Source of the DNA: Desulfobacterales bacterium
GTDB taxonomy: Bacteria > Desulfobacterota > Desulfobulbia > Desulfobulbales > BM004
NCBI GenBank assembly: GCA_012974315.1
Contig: JAAXQI010000239.1
Coordinates: 1-21,925, forward strand
Direction of reading: 5' to 3'
DNA: 21,925 nucleotides
Shown here: positions 7,271 to 15,721 of the stretch, one piece after another
How positions within the stretch are numbered: position 1 is the first letter of the stretch
Layout of the letters: each line of letters starts with the position of its first letter
Made by a program: the position numbers and the translations under genes
The notes under the pieces: model-generated
Told to the model about the DNA's origin: nothing
Database searches by the model: none
Seen by the model: the letters and a program-made list of their open reading frames with translations, nothing else

Positions 7271-7310
7271 AAAAAAAAGCCCTGCCTGTAATGTACAGGC
7301 AGGGCCTTTC
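7271..7310. terminator. Bidirectional terminator between convergent genes
   Basis: A perfect 12-bp stem GCCCTGCCTGTA (7279-7290) / TACAGGCAGGGC (7294-7305) with a 3-base loop. The minus strand has an eight-T run after it, so it terminates the SH3b gene well; on the plus strand it follows the helicase stop with a weaker CTTTC tail. Confidence 0.9.
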
Positions 7311-7344
7311 GGCTTTATAGAAAAATTGGGACTTGTTGCTGTTT

Positions 7345-7815
7345 TTAAAGTGGATTGGCGGGCCAGACTAAAGAATTATGCATCCAGCCTGTGATTTCGT
7401 TTTTATAACGAACCTTCATCCAGTCGCCTTTCATTTCGAGCGGCTCAAATACCACCCCTTTTTTTACCGTGGCAATGATGGGGTCGGTGGTGGTTGAGCC
7501 TGAGCGCATATTGGCAGTTTCCACATTAACAATGACTGATTTTTTGCTTGTGACAAGGGTTTCGTAGATCCAGCCCTTATCGCCTTCAAAGTCAACAACG
7601 TTTACCCATTTCCCGTCACGTTTTATGACTTCGAGAGGAAAGCTCTCAAAAACCTGCCAGACTACCTTATTACTGGTGTTTGGACCAGAACGTATGTTTA
7701 CGGCATCCTTCTTGACGCTGACATACTCGGCAGTATGGCCGGCAACAGAAAGTGACAGAATGAAAAGGGCAACAATACTTGTAAGAAAAATTTTGGGGAA
7801 AGTTCTTGTCTTCAT
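7345..7815 (-). CDS. Exported protein with two bacterial SH3 (SH3b) domains
   Basis: The 156-residue product has a Lys/Arg-containing start and a hydrophobic signal segment (about residues 9-28, cleavage near GHTA/EYV). Two SH3b repeats follow: VNIRSGPNTSNKVVWQV...GWIYETLV and ANMRSGSTTTDPIIATV...GWMHNSLV. SH3b domains usually bind peptidoglycan or cell-wall peptides, so a periplasmic envelope-binding role is likely. There is no catalytic domain. ATG at 7815 is chosen over a TTG two codons upstream because AAAGAG stands six bases before it. Single gene ending at the strong convergent terminator. Confidence 0.8.
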   Translation of the reverse strand: MKTRTFPKIFLTSIVALFILSLSVAGHTAEYVSVKKDAVNIRSGPNTSNKVVWQVFESFPLEVIKRDGKWVNVVDFEGDKGWIYETLVTSKKSVIVNVETANMRSGSTTTDPIIATVKKGVVFEPLEMKGDWMKVRYKNEITGWMHNSLVWPANPL

Positions 7816-7866
7816 AGTCAACTCTTTGTGAATTTTTTAATCTGTTAGATGAATCCGTTTAAGATT

Positions 7867-7884
7867 ATCATTTTGAAAAATGAT
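7867..7884. promoter_or_regulatory. Palindrome upstream of the SH3b gene
   Basis: ATCATTTT-GA-AAAATGAT is an exact 18-bp dyad about 50 bases before the SH3b start. It may be an operator for that gene or the remains of a terminator for the DUF3047 gene behind it, but it lacks a T-run. Confidence 0.35.
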
Positions 7885-7963
7885 TTTGATTGCACAAATG
7901 TATAGCATCATAAGGTCGTCAAGTCAAATCAGTTCTTTAGTGAAAAAAGAGCACCGGTAAAGT

Positions 7964-8638
7964 TTATTTTTCGGGGTCCCGGCTGCAGATTGAAATTGGT
8001 CCGTAACTTGCTGATGTGCTTTCCCCTGTATTGTCTGTATCGGTCATAATGGCTATGGCACCAACACTTGGCGGCATTTTACCAAAGAAGCGGATGTAAT
8101 CTTCATAAACATTTCTTGTTTCTGTAATCCATTTGCCTGTATTTGTCGGGCCGCTTTCCACACTTATCATAATATCGTTTGCTGTATAGGGATTTGGCAC
8201 AGCCTGGTCTTTAGGCAGTTTGTTGGCCCAGATATAATTGATTGCCCTGGTGTTCCAAAAGAAAAAGGAGGGGAATACAACATAGATCCGTGCTCCATAA
8301 TCATCGCCTGATTTTCGTGATGCATCACCGCTGGCAATGATATTGTCAACCTTCCAGTTCCAGGTGATATAGGCATACTTCTGAGGATCATACTCTATCT
8401 CGTAAAAGAGTCCTGATGCGGCATTGCTGCTGGTTGCCTTGATATATGGCTTCCCATCCTCTTCCACCCAGGTATATTCAGTTTTGCCTTTGAATGACTT
8501 GCTGACCCAGCCAGGTTTTATGCCATCTGCAAAATCATCAATAATTATCTCACAATTCGGGGGAATTCTGGAATCCTCCGCAAGAGAAACAGAAGGAATA
8601 GTTAAAAGCAGGAAAAGGAGCGTTATGGTTTTATTCAT
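7964..8638 (-). CDS. DUF3047 family exported protein
   Basis: The 224-residue protein has a short signal peptide (MNKTITLLFLLLTIPSVSLA/ED). The body carries the stretches typical of DUF3047: YAYITWNWKVDNI, SGDDYGARIYVVFPS, FWNTRAINYIWANK, ETRNVYEDYIRFFG and AIAIMTDTDNTGES. DUF3047 proteins are common in proteobacteria and have no established function; the fold is probably a beta-sandwich that binds something in the periplasm, which is inference. The start ATG at 8638 gives an intact signal peptide, though the ribosome site is weak. It follows the TlyA gene by 27 bases on the same strand, so the two are probably co-transcribed. Confidence 0.85.
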   Translation of the reverse strand: MNKTITLLFLLLTIPSVSLAEDSRIPPNCEIIIDDFADGIKPGWVSKSFKGKTEYTWVEEDGKPYIKATSSNAASGLFYEIEYDPQKYAYITWNWKVDNIIASGDASRKSGDDYGARIYVVFPSFFFWNTRAINYIWANKLPKDQAVPNPYTANDIMISVESGPTNTGKWITETRNVYEDYIRFFGKMPPSVGAIAIMTDTDNTGESTSASYGPISICSRDPEK

Positions 8639-8665
8639 GGCTATGGATTGTTTTGATAATCAGCT

Positions 8666-9409
8666 TCATTCTTCAGGATTGGATTGAGAAACCAGGTGTA
8701 TGAGGAATTCCTTGTTTCCTTTAGGGCCCAAGATGGGAGAAGGAGTAACACCGTGGCTTTCCAGTCCCAGCGTTTCACAAAAAATAATAATCTCATCTAT
8801 TACCTCCTGGTGTAATTCAGGATCACGCACAACCCCTCCTTTACCAACCTTGCCGCGGCCCACCTCAAACTGTGGTTTTATAAGTGCAAGAATTGATATA
8901 TTTTCGCGAAAGAGTGGCAATAGGGGTGGGATGAGAAGTTTGAGGGAAATAAAAGCCGCATCGATAACTGCAAAATCAATCGGTTCAGCAAAATCCTCCG
9001 CTGTAAGGTAACGGGCATTGGTACGCTCCATGACCACTATCCGGGGGTCCTGGCGCAATTCCCAGGCTAACTGGCCATAGCCCACATCAACACTATAGAC
9101 TTTTTGAGCGCCATGCTGGAGCAGGCAATCGGTAAAGCCTCCTGTTGAAGCCCCTACATCAAGGCAGACAAGTCCAGCCGGTTCGATGTTGAAAAATTCC
9201 ACTCCGGCCTCCAGTTTGTAGCCGCCTCTGCTTACATAGGGGCATGACTCTTTAACCTCTATGAGACAGGAATCTTCTACCATCGACCCAGCTTTATCCG
9301 CCAGCATGTTATTTACCAACACCTGGCCTGCTCCTATCAAAGCCTGGGCTTTCTGCCTGGTTGGGGCAAGTTTTCTTTCAAACAGCAGTTTGTCGAGACG
9401 GATTTTCAT
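8666..9409 (-). CDS. tlyA: TlyA-family 16S/23S rRNA 2'-O-methyltransferase (hemolysin A family)
   Basis: The 247-residue form has an N-terminal S4 RNA-binding domain (MKIRLDKLLFERKLAPTRQKAQALIGAGQV) and an FtsJ-like methyltransferase with the SAM-binding motif CLDVGASTGGF at 82-92. The catalytic tetrad is visible as K65 (GGYKLE), D150 (VIDAAF), K178 (LIKPQFE) and E234 (GNKEFL), each offset by four from the residues described for mycobacterial TlyA (K69, D154, K182, E238). TlyA methylates ribosomal RNA ribose positions, affecting capreomycin sensitivity. The frame extends upstream to an ATG at 9484, but ATG at 9409 begins exactly where family members begin, so I prefer it although no good Shine-Dalgarno precedes either. 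Probably co-transcribed with the DUF3047 gene. Confidence 0.9.
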   Translation of the reverse strand: MKIRLDKLLFERKLAPTRQKAQALIGAGQVLVNNMLADKAGSMVEDSCLIEVKESCPYVSRGGYKLEAGVEFFNIEPAGLVCLDVGASTGGFTDCLLQHGAQKVYSVDVGYGQLAWELRQDPRIVVMERTNARYLTAEDFAEPIDFAVIDAAFISLKLLIPPLLPLFRENISILALIKPQFEVGRGKVGKGGVVRDPELHQEVIDEIIIFCETLGLESHGVTPSPILGPKGNKEFLIHLVSQSNPEE

Positions 9410-9603
9410 AGGAAAGGGTTCGTTATGTAGGTGATGTAAAATCTTTTCTTTTGTTTTTAGCGCAAAACTGCTAAGGCTTTGCATATTTTTAGAATAACTT
9501 TTTCAGCAAGGAAAAGATATTCTACAAAGAAGTTAATTTTAATTAATTAAATATACAATCAATCTTCAATCTTCTGTCTGTCTGTCAATCATCGACTGTT
9601 TCG

Positions 9604-9648
9604 TATGTTGATAATCATCGTTCGTTTTGTTGAACGATAATCATTAGC
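9604..9648. promoter_or_regulatory. Two Fur-box-like sequences around a palindrome, in a divergent intergenic region
   Basis: GATAATCAT occurs at 9610-9618 and 9636-9644. Aligned with the 19-base Fur consensus, the windows 9604-9622 and 9630-9648 match at 13 and 14 positions. Between and overlapping them is the exact dyad ATCGTTC-N8-GAACGAT (9617-9638). The site lies about 60-110 bases before the transporter start at 9711 and could control it or the divergent tlyA. The remainder of 9410-9710 is AT-rich with short TCTG and TTAA runs and no other clear signal. Confidence 0.5.
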
Positions 9649-9710
9649 AGTTACTGTATGCGGATAATCTTTAATTTCTCAAATCTTCAATAATCTTATA
9701 TATTCTTATC

Positions 9711-10967
9711 ATGTCCAAGAGTACAATTAAAACCATTCTTTCCTATAAGATGCTTGCCATGTTTACACTCGGCTTCGCATCCGGTTTCCCATATTATGTA
9801 GTGCGTGATGTTCTTAAACTCTGGCTCACTGATGCCAATGTTGACCTTGGAACCATAGGTCTTTTTTCTGCTGTGGCCGTACCCTACACCTGGAAATTTT
9901 TCTGGTCGCCGGCAATGGACGGTGTTACTCCTCCTTTTCTCGGCAGGAGAAGGGGATGGATGCTCATGACCCAGGTTGGTCTGCTTTTCCTCATTGCTGC
10001 CATGGGGCAACTTGATCCGACAAAATCCCTGAAGATGATGGCTGTGGTAGCCTTATGCATTGCATTCTTCAGCGCGTCACAGGATATTGCCCTGGATGCT
10101 TTCCGCCGGGAATATTTAACAGATGAAGAACTTGGCCTTGGTACCGGCATCTGGATGAATTCCTGGCGTTTTGGCATGTTTGCTTCAACAGGTACCGCAT
10201 TTCTCCTTGCTGATGATATAGGTTATCCGGCCGTGCACCTGGTTTTGAGCCTCATGATGGGTATCGGCATTATAACTACTCTTTTGGTGTCTGAACCGGA
10301 TACAGGTGTTGCAGCACCGCAAACACTAAAAGAGGCGGTAGTTGAACCTTTCCGTGAGTTTTTCAACCGTGGTGGGGCCTGGTGGGTGCTTTCCTTCATC
10401 TTACTCTACAAGATAGGAGACAACATGGCCGGTGCCATGAACATCCCCTATATCATCAAGATGGGGTTCAGCAAGCAGGAGTATTTCATTATTGTTAAGG
10501 GCATTGGGATGTTTGCCCTGTTTGGTGGTGCCTTTCTGGGTGGAATCCTTATGATTCGGCTGGGGATTGCAAAGTCCCTCTGGATCTTCGGCATCCTCCA
10601 GGCAGTTTCAACCGCCTGCTTTGCACTCCTGGTAATCTTTGGGAAAAATCATGTGCTCCTCACCGGGATTGTGGCATTTGAATTTCTGGCGACAGGTCTG
10701 GGGCAGGCCGCTTATGCAACATATATGGCTTTGCAGACCAATAAGCGCTTTACCGCAACCCAGTATGCCATGATGACAAGTCTTATGGCAATTCCCGGCA
10801 CAATTGCTGCAGCCATTACCGGTTATATGGTAGAATATATTGGTTGGAGCGGCTTTTATATTGCCTGTGCTCTGGTAGCACTACCAGGCATGCTCCTGCT
10901 TCTTCGAATTGCTCCCTGGGGTAGTAGCAATGAAGAGATTGATGCGAATACGAGGTCAGGTCGCTAA
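9711..10967 (+). CDS. AmpG-like MFS transporter
   Basis: The 418-residue protein has about 12 membrane helices and sequence hallmarks of the AmpG branch of the major facilitator superfamily: LGFASGFPYYVV near 19-30, LWLTDANVDLGTIGLF, VPYTWKFFWSPAMDG near 57-71, FLGRRRGWMLMTQ near 76-88 and FFSASQDIALDAFRREYL near 118-135. AmpG imports anhydro-muropeptides for wall recycling; relatives (FptX/RhtX) import siderophores, and Fur-like boxes upstream keep that reading open. The start ATG at 9711 is where family members begin but has no ribosome site, so a leaderless or weak start is possible. It is convergent with cpoB, 46 bases apart, with no hairpin between. Confidence 0.85.
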   Translation: MSKSTIKTILSYKMLAMFTLGFASGFPYYVVRDVLKLWLTDANVDLGTIGLFSAVAVPYTWKFFWSPAMDGVTPPFLGRRRGWMLMTQVGLLFLIAAMGQLDPTKSLKMMAVVALCIAFFSASQDIALDAFRREYLTDEELGLGTGIWMNSWRFGMFASTGTAFLLADDIGYPAVHLVLSLMMGIGIITTLLVSEPDTGVAAPQTLKEAVVEPFREFFNRGGAWWVLSFILLYKIGDNMAGAMNIPYIIKMGFSKQEYFIIVKGIGMFALFGGAFLGGILMIRLGIAKSLWIFGILQAVSTACFALLVIFGKNHVLLTGIVAFEFLATGLGQAAYATYMALQTNKRFTATQYAMMTSLMAIPGTIAAAITGYMVEYIGWSGFYIACALVALPGMLLLLRIAPWGSSNEEIDANTRSGR

Positions 10968-11013
10968 CTTATTTCTGCAACCGTGGATATGGCAGACGGC
11001 TCAGGGACTCAGT

Positions 11014-12102
11014 TTACTTCTTTAGCGCCTCAAGCCTTGTTTTTGCAGAGTTCACTTCAGCACTTTTGGGATAGGAGTCAACAAGCTTATTGTATACTAT
11101 GCGGGCTGTTTCCGGATCCCCTATTTTTTCAAATGAGAGTCCCTGTTTGTATAAAGATTTGGGTGCCAGGGAGTCCTGGGGGTGCTCCACTATTACCTTC
11201 TGAAATTCTAGGATCGCCAATTCATAATCCTTATCTTCGTAGAGACTTTGAGCAGCATAATAGCGTGCATTGACAGCCTGAGATCCAGTACGGTTTTTAT
11301 CGAGATATTCTGCAAAAGAATTATAGGCATCCCGGTATTTTTTCTGTTTAAAAAGTGTCATACCCCGATCATATGAGGTTGCGGTAGCAGGTGGAGGTTG
11401 TACCGCTTTTGCAACTGGTTTGGACACAACTTTTTCGACTTCTTTTTCTTCTGCAGTACCGGTAATATTCTGGCTGCTGACATCAATTTTATAGGGTTCC
11501 GGCAGGATTTCCCTGGTCCTTCTGGTGCTTTTTTGCTTTTCAGCAGCTTCCCTTTCAGCGGCAAGCCGTGCTTTTCTCTCAGCCTCTCTTGCCCGTTGGG
11601 CTGCCTCCATGGCGCGTTTGGATGCTTCTTCGCTTATGGAATTCTTGATGGATTTAATCTCATTTTCGGCAAAGGCCAGCCGGTCATAGGCTTTGAGCAA
11701 CTGCTCTTCGGTTAATGCAAGGCGATCCTTGAGAAGATTGATTTCTTCAGCGCTGTTTTTTTCGGATGTTTCTATCCGGGACAGAAGAAGTTTTTTCATC
11801 TCTTTGTTTTCTTCCTGTATCTGCTTGATGAGAAAATTGTTTTCTTCCAGTTCACTCTGCAGTCTCAGTATCTCGGATTGATGATAATCGAGGAGATCAC
11901 CGGTTTCCGCCTGACGTTCACGCACCTCTTTTACTGTCTGCTTTTTCAGTTCACTGACTTCCTTATCAATGACTTCAACTCTGGAGTCCACTTTGCGCAT
12001 TTGAACATTGGCGTAATCCATGTCTTTCTGTGTGGCGACACATTGGACCAACAGGGAAGATAAACCGAGAAGTACCAGGGAGTATAAAAAAGTTCGTTTC
12101 AT
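11014..12102 (-). CDS. cpoB: Tol-Pal system coordinator CpoB (YbgF)
   Basis: The 362-residue protein has a signal sequence ending LLVQC (Cys21); the -1 residue is Gln rather than the usual Gly/Ala/Ser, so lipidation is uncertain. A long coiled coil follows (about 25-175), then a charged R/K/E/A-rich segment, a proline-rich spacer (PPPATATSYDRG) and C-terminal tetratricopeptide repeats (YDRGMTLFKQKKYRDAYNSF...). This matches CpoB, which links outer-membrane constriction to septal peptidoglycan synthesis. ATG at 12102 is chosen because GAGG lies six bases before it and it begins the signal peptide; an upstream ATG would overlap tolB. Last gene of the tol unit, 29 bases after the tolB stop. Confidence 0.88.
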   Translation of the reverse strand: MKRTFLYSLVLLGLSSLLVQCVATQKDMDYANVQMRKVDSRVEVIDKEVSELKKQTVKEVRERQAETGDLLDYHQSEILRLQSELEENNFLIKQIQEENKEMKKLLLSRIETSEKNSAEEINLLKDRLALTEEQLLKAYDRLAFAENEIKSIKNSISEEASKRAMEAAQRAREAERKARLAAEREAAEKQKSTRRTREILPEPYKIDVSSQNITGTAEEKEVEKVVSKPVAKAVQPPPATATSYDRGMTLFKQKKYRDAYNSFAEYLDKNRTGSQAVNARYYAAQSLYEDKDYELAILEFQKVIVEHPQDSLAPKSLYKQGLSFEKIGDPETARIVYNKLVDSYPKSAEVNSAKTRLEALKK

Positions 12103-12131
12103 GGATGACCTCATTACAATTATATTATGAT

Positions 12132-13424
12132 TTACTGCATTCTTGTTGACCATTCCGGAGAAGACTGGTGGCCTTTAAGTCGGAACAGAGTGCGAAAGCC
12201 TGTGCCATTCTTGAATACCGTGCAGATATCCTTGTCATTGTCATGAAGGCGGCTTAAAACTATCTGCCGACCATCAGGTGACCACGATGGAGACTCATGA
12301 TCATCATGGTACCATGTCAGTTGTAGCGGCATCCCACCTTCGGGCTTTATAATAAATACCTGGTAGCGGCCTTCATACAGGCCTGAATATGCAATCCATT
12401 CACCATCGGGTGACCAGCTCGGTTCCGTATTATCATTACCCTGAAAGGTAATACGTCTGACAGATTTTGTCTTTATATTCATTACATAAATTTGCGGATT
12501 ACCGCTGCGGTCAGATACAAAGGCGATATGCTTGCCGTCCGGAGACCATGTTGGTGAAACGCTGATCCCGGTTTTTTTTGTCAGCCTGGAAATGATAGTT
12601 CCCTCTGGAGTGATAAGATAGAGGTCAGGATTGCCATCCATGCTTAGGGTTATGACCATGGTTTTTCCGTCAGGAGACCAGGCAGGGGCGAGGTTGAGAC
12701 CGGGGCGCCGGGAAATGGCTTTGGTGGATTTGGCTTCTTGCCAGTCGGTAATATAGAGATTCGGATTGCCCGGATGATAGGAGGAATAGGTAAGCAGTTT
12801 GCCATCCGGTGAAAATTTTGGGGAAACGGCAAGATTCTTGTGCCTGGTTATCTGCTTGATGTTTTTTCCAAGTACATCTGCCACAAAAATTTCTTTGATG
12901 CCCTCTGATATATCTGAAGAAAAAGCTATATATGACATGCTGATTCCACGTTCACCGGTGAGTTGATAGATGACCTCATCACAGAATTTCAGCATTATTT
13001 TATCGCGTATATCCCAGGAGCCCTTGTAGCGCTTACCAACGAGTATTCTTCCCTCGTCGACATCAATTAGTTTGAATTCAAAAGATGTACTCTCCGCAGT
13101 AATTTCATACTCACCGATGATGGTGTAATCTACACCGAGATTGAGCCAGTCGGTATCTTTAGAGCCGTCATATTTTTCAGGTGGCACAACATTAATGAAG
13201 CCGTGGAATTCAAGTGCTTCTGTGAGCAGGGCTGCCATGTCCCTGTCGGTTTTGTCTATCTCGCCGGGCTTGTTTTTTTGGGATAAATAAGGGACGGCAA
13301 AAGGCACCTTGCGAAAGTCAGGAGAGGTTATGTCAAGATAGATTCTGGCCTGTGCCATGCCGGTGAAAAAAAAGTTCGCCAGCAGAGCAAATGTGATCAC
13401 ATATATTATTTTTCGAAAGTTCAT
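12132..13424 (-). CDS. tolB: Tol-Pal system periplasmic beta-propeller protein TolB
   Basis: The 430-residue product has a signal peptide (cleavage near AQA/RIYLDI), an N-terminal alpha/beta domain with the early TolB-like ITSPDFRKVPFAVP, and a C-terminal propeller of repeated blades with the WSPDG signature (KFSPDGK, AWSPDGK, TWSPDGK, SWSPDGE, SWSPDGR). TolB links Pal and the inner-membrane TolQRA complex during cell constriction. It starts 17 bases after the tolA stop and is followed directly by cpoB. Pal, which normally follows tolB, is missing here. Confidence 0.95.
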   Translation of the reverse strand: MNFRKIIYVITFALLANFFFTGMAQARIYLDITSPDFRKVPFAVPYLSQKNKPGEIDKTDRDMAALLTEALEFHGFINVVPPEKYDGSKDTDWLNLGVDYTIIGEYEITAESTSFEFKLIDVDEGRILVGKRYKGSWDIRDKIMLKFCDEVIYQLTGERGISMSYIAFSSDISEGIKEIFVADVLGKNIKQITRHKNLAVSPKFSPDGKLLTYSSYHPGNPNLYITDWQEAKSTKAISRRPGLNLAPAWSPDGKTMVITLSMDGNPDLYLITPEGTIISRLTKKTGISVSPTWSPDGKHIAFVSDRSGNPQIYVMNIKTKSVRRITFQGNDNTEPSWSPDGEWIAYSGLYEGRYQVFIIKPEGGMPLQLTWYHDDHESPSWSPDGRQIVLSRLHDNDKDICTVFKNGTGFRTLFRLKGHQSSPEWSTRMQ

Positions 13425-13441
13425 AATTCAGCTATGATTAA

Positions 13442-14413
13442 TTAATACAGTTCTCCGGGTTTAAACCGTAAACCGATTTCCAGGGTGCTTTCATTTAATT
13501 GATCAGGAAAGGAAGGCAATGGGGATGATTCTTTGATTGCCTTCAAAACAAACTGGTTGAAATAGATGTTAGCTGACTTTTTTTCAAAAAAACTATCTGT
13601 TACAACGCCATCCTTCCTGATTGTAATAACTAAAACTGCTTCAAGAGCATTATCCCAATTCTGCAGGTCTGGCAAGACCCAATGATCATGTATTTTCTGG
13701 TAAACTGCAGAATAGTACTGCTTCGTATAAAAATCCAGTTCAATGCCGGTAGATCCCTTGGGGCCTGAGACCCCAGCAGTTTTTGTTGTGGAACCGGTCT
13801 GTGCGGTTGTTACTTTTTCGCCTGTACCTGAAGTTGGACTGGGGGTGGTACTCTTCATTGAATCAGCAAGTTTGCTGACCGCATCTTTTGCGGACTGATC
13901 AGCCTCGGCCTGTGCATTTTTTGCTGCATTTTCAGCCCTGGTCTTTGCCTCTCTGGCATCAGCCCCGGCTTTTAATCGGTTCCTCATCTGGGAGAGTTTT
14001 GCTTTATCGAGCGCTTCTTCCTCTTTGGTTTTGCCTACTTTGACTTTTTGTTTGATCGGTTTTAAGGAGATGGGTTTGGCAATAGCGGTTTTAACAGGGG
14101 TCGCAACCTCGGGTTTTGAAGGTTGGATACTGACGGCAGGTTTCTTTACTTCCGGCTCAATCTGTCTGACAACTGGTTTTGCAGCCGGAGTTTTTGCAGC
14201 AGGCGGTGAAGTCTCTGCCACTTCAGTCGCGGTGAACAGGTTTACGGTGTAAATTTCCGGAAGTATGCTTGGCCGGTCGAAGAGGGTCGGTGCCAGCATG
14301 GCGATGATTACTACAATGATGTGTAGACCAATGGAGATGTTAAAGGGCTTTCGCCATTCGTCGGAAAGCATGTTGACTGGAGATAAAAAGCCGCCGGGCC
14401 CCAAAAGTCTCAT
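13442..14413 (-). CDS. tolA: TolA-like energy-transducing envelope protein (TonB C-terminal domain)
   Basis: The 323-residue protein has one N-terminal membrane helix (about 25-45), a long Pro/Lys-rich then Ala/Lys/Glu-rich helical middle (about 65-205), a low-complexity Thr/Ser/Gly linker and a C-terminal domain of the TonB/TolA type (VYQKIHDHWVLP...LVITIRKDGVV...FVLKAIKESSPLP). That layout and the position between tolR and tolB identify it as TolA, the trans-periplasmic arm driven by TolQR. Its ATG overlaps the tolR stop (ATGA, 4 bases), so the two are translationally coupled. Confidence 0.9.
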   Translation of the reverse strand: MRLLGPGGFLSPVNMLSDEWRKPFNISIGLHIIVVIIAMLAPTLFDRPSILPEIYTVNLFTATEVAETSPPAAKTPAAKPVVRQIEPEVKKPAVSIQPSKPEVATPVKTAIAKPISLKPIKQKVKVGKTKEEEALDKAKLSQMRNRLKAGADAREAKTRAENAAKNAQAEADQSAKDAVSKLADSMKSTTPSPTSGTGEKVTTAQTGSTTKTAGVSGPKGSTGIELDFYTKQYYSAVYQKIHDHWVLPDLQNWDNALEAVLVITIRKDGVVTDSFFEKKSANIYFNQFVLKAIKESSPLPSFPDQLNESTLEIGLRFKPGELY

Positions 14414-14835
14414 GGATTATTTTTTTTGTCAGCTGGCTGGGTTATCATTCCAAGTTTGTCAAAACCGGAATCTTTAATGTCGGCCATGACTGAGACAACG
14501 AGGCCGTAGGGTACATTCTTGTCCGCTTTCAAAAATATCGGTTTTTCATGGTCATCTTTTGAAAGTGTACTTAACTGCTGTCGGAGCAGGGACTGATCCA
14601 GCTTAATCTTGTTAAAATAGATCTGGCCGTCCTTTTTGATTGTTACCAGGAGAGGCTCTTCTTTCTGCCGTAAAGGTTTCGCTGTGGTCTCAGGCAGATC
14701 GACATCAACGCCCTGGGTCATCATGGGGGCGGTTACCATGAATATGATCAGGAGCACAAGCATGACGTCGACAAGGGGCGTTACGTTGATTTCGGAAACC
14801 AGTCTTTTTGATCCGTTGGTATTACCGAATGCCAT
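14410..14835 (-). CDS. tolR: Proton-channel subunit TolR (ExbD family)
   Basis: The 141-residue protein has a single N-terminal helix preceded by SEINVTPLVDVMLVLLIIFM; the Asp in PLVDVMLVLL is the conserved proton-pathway residue of the ExbD/TolR/MotB group. A periplasmic domain follows. It lies 23 bases after tolQ and overlaps tolA by four bases. Confidence 0.95.
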   Translation of the reverse strand: MAFGNTNGSKRLVSEINVTPLVDVMLVLLIIFMVTAPMMTQGVDVDLPETTAKPLRQKEEPLLVTIKKDGQIYFNKIKLDQSLLRQQLSTLSKDDHEKPIFLKADKNVPYGLVVSVMADIKDSGFDKLGMITQPADKKNNP

Positions 14836-14858
14836 AGCTTTTTAGTCCTTTAAAAAAA

Positions 14859-15557
14859 TTATACCTTTGATAACAGGTCCCGTTCCACCAGGTTCATAAA
14901 GTCAGCGGAAAATCCCTGCATATCATTTTCCAGATCAAAGAGTATGTTGGAATAATAATTGTAGAAGATGACAGCGGGAATTGCAACTGCAAGCCCCGCC
15001 GCAGTGGCAATCAGCGCCTCGGATATACCGGGGGCAACTACAGCAAGCGAGGCAGATCCGCGCATGCCTATATCGTGAAACGATGACATAATTCCCCATA
15101 CTGTACCGAAAAGGCCAATAAAAGGAGTTGCGCTTCCGGTTGTTGCCAGAAAGGATAAATATCTGCCAAGTCGGCCCACCTGTTTGGTCTCAGCTTTACG
15201 TAGCGCTCTTTTCAGGTTATCCATTCCGGCCAATTTCATTTCCAAGGTTTCTTCAGAGCCCTGTTTAACTATCTTGCTGCGACCAAGTTTCTGCAACTCA
15301 TTAAAGCCGAGGATGAATATGGATGCCTCGGGGCTGCTTGCTAATTCTTTGGCCACTTTATAAGCATCGGCAAGGTTCTTGCTCTTCCAGAAAGTATCGA
15401 TAAAGAATGCTGTTTCAGCCCTGGCCTTTCTGTATGACAGATGTTTCATTATTATTATGGTCCAGGACACTAATGAAAAACCAAGAAGGAGAAGCATGAC
15501 AAACGTCACCATTGGACCGGCAGTCATGATCATTTGATAAATGCTTAAATTCTGCAC
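14859..15557 (-). CDS. tolQ: Proton-channel subunit TolQ (MotA/ExbB family)
   Basis: The 232-residue inner-membrane protein has three helices (about 12-36, 130-155 and 168-193), with a long cytoplasmic loop after the first. The conserved ATTGSATPFIGLFGTVWGIM and EALIATAAGLAVAIPAVIFY segments place it firmly in TolQ/ExbB. With TolR it converts proton motive force into TolA movement. The start is GTG at 15557, with AAGGA nine bases upstream. First gene of the tol unit, with its own promoter. Confidence 0.95.
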   Translation of the reverse strand: MQNLSIYQMIMTAGPMVTFVMLLLLGFSLVSWTIIIMKHLSYRKARAETAFFIDTFWKSKNLADAYKVAKELASSPEASIFILGFNELQKLGRSKIVKQGSEETLEMKLAGMDNLKRALRKAETKQVGRLGRYLSFLATTGSATPFIGLFGTVWGIMSSFHDIGMRGSASLAVVAPGISEALIATAAGLAVAIPAVIFYNYYSNILFDLENDMQGFSADFMNLVERDLLSKV

Positions 15558-15665
15558 TGATATATTTCCTTTCTAAATCCCGTTTTTGGATTGAGGGTTA
15601 TTATTGAATAGGGAAGGGTGGTCTCTTCCTTATAAAGCATTTTCAGTTATTGCAAGACGGACAAT

Positions 15666-15704
15666 ACTATATAATTTTTATGGTTCATGTCAACAGGATG
15701 ACAT
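15666..15704 (-). promoter_or_regulatory. Promoter of the tol operon with an overlapping palindrome
   Basis: On the minus strand TTGACA (15693-15688) and TATAGT (15671-15666) are 16 bases apart, close to the sigma-70 consensus, about 110 bases before tolQ. The exact dyad ATGTCA-ACAGGA-TGACAT (15687-15704) overlaps the -35, an obvious place for a regulator. This gives the tol genes a promoter separate from the lipid operon behind them. Nothing else is clear in 15558-15721. Confidence 0.65.
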
Positions 15705-15721
15705 ATGGGAATCGCGATTTA

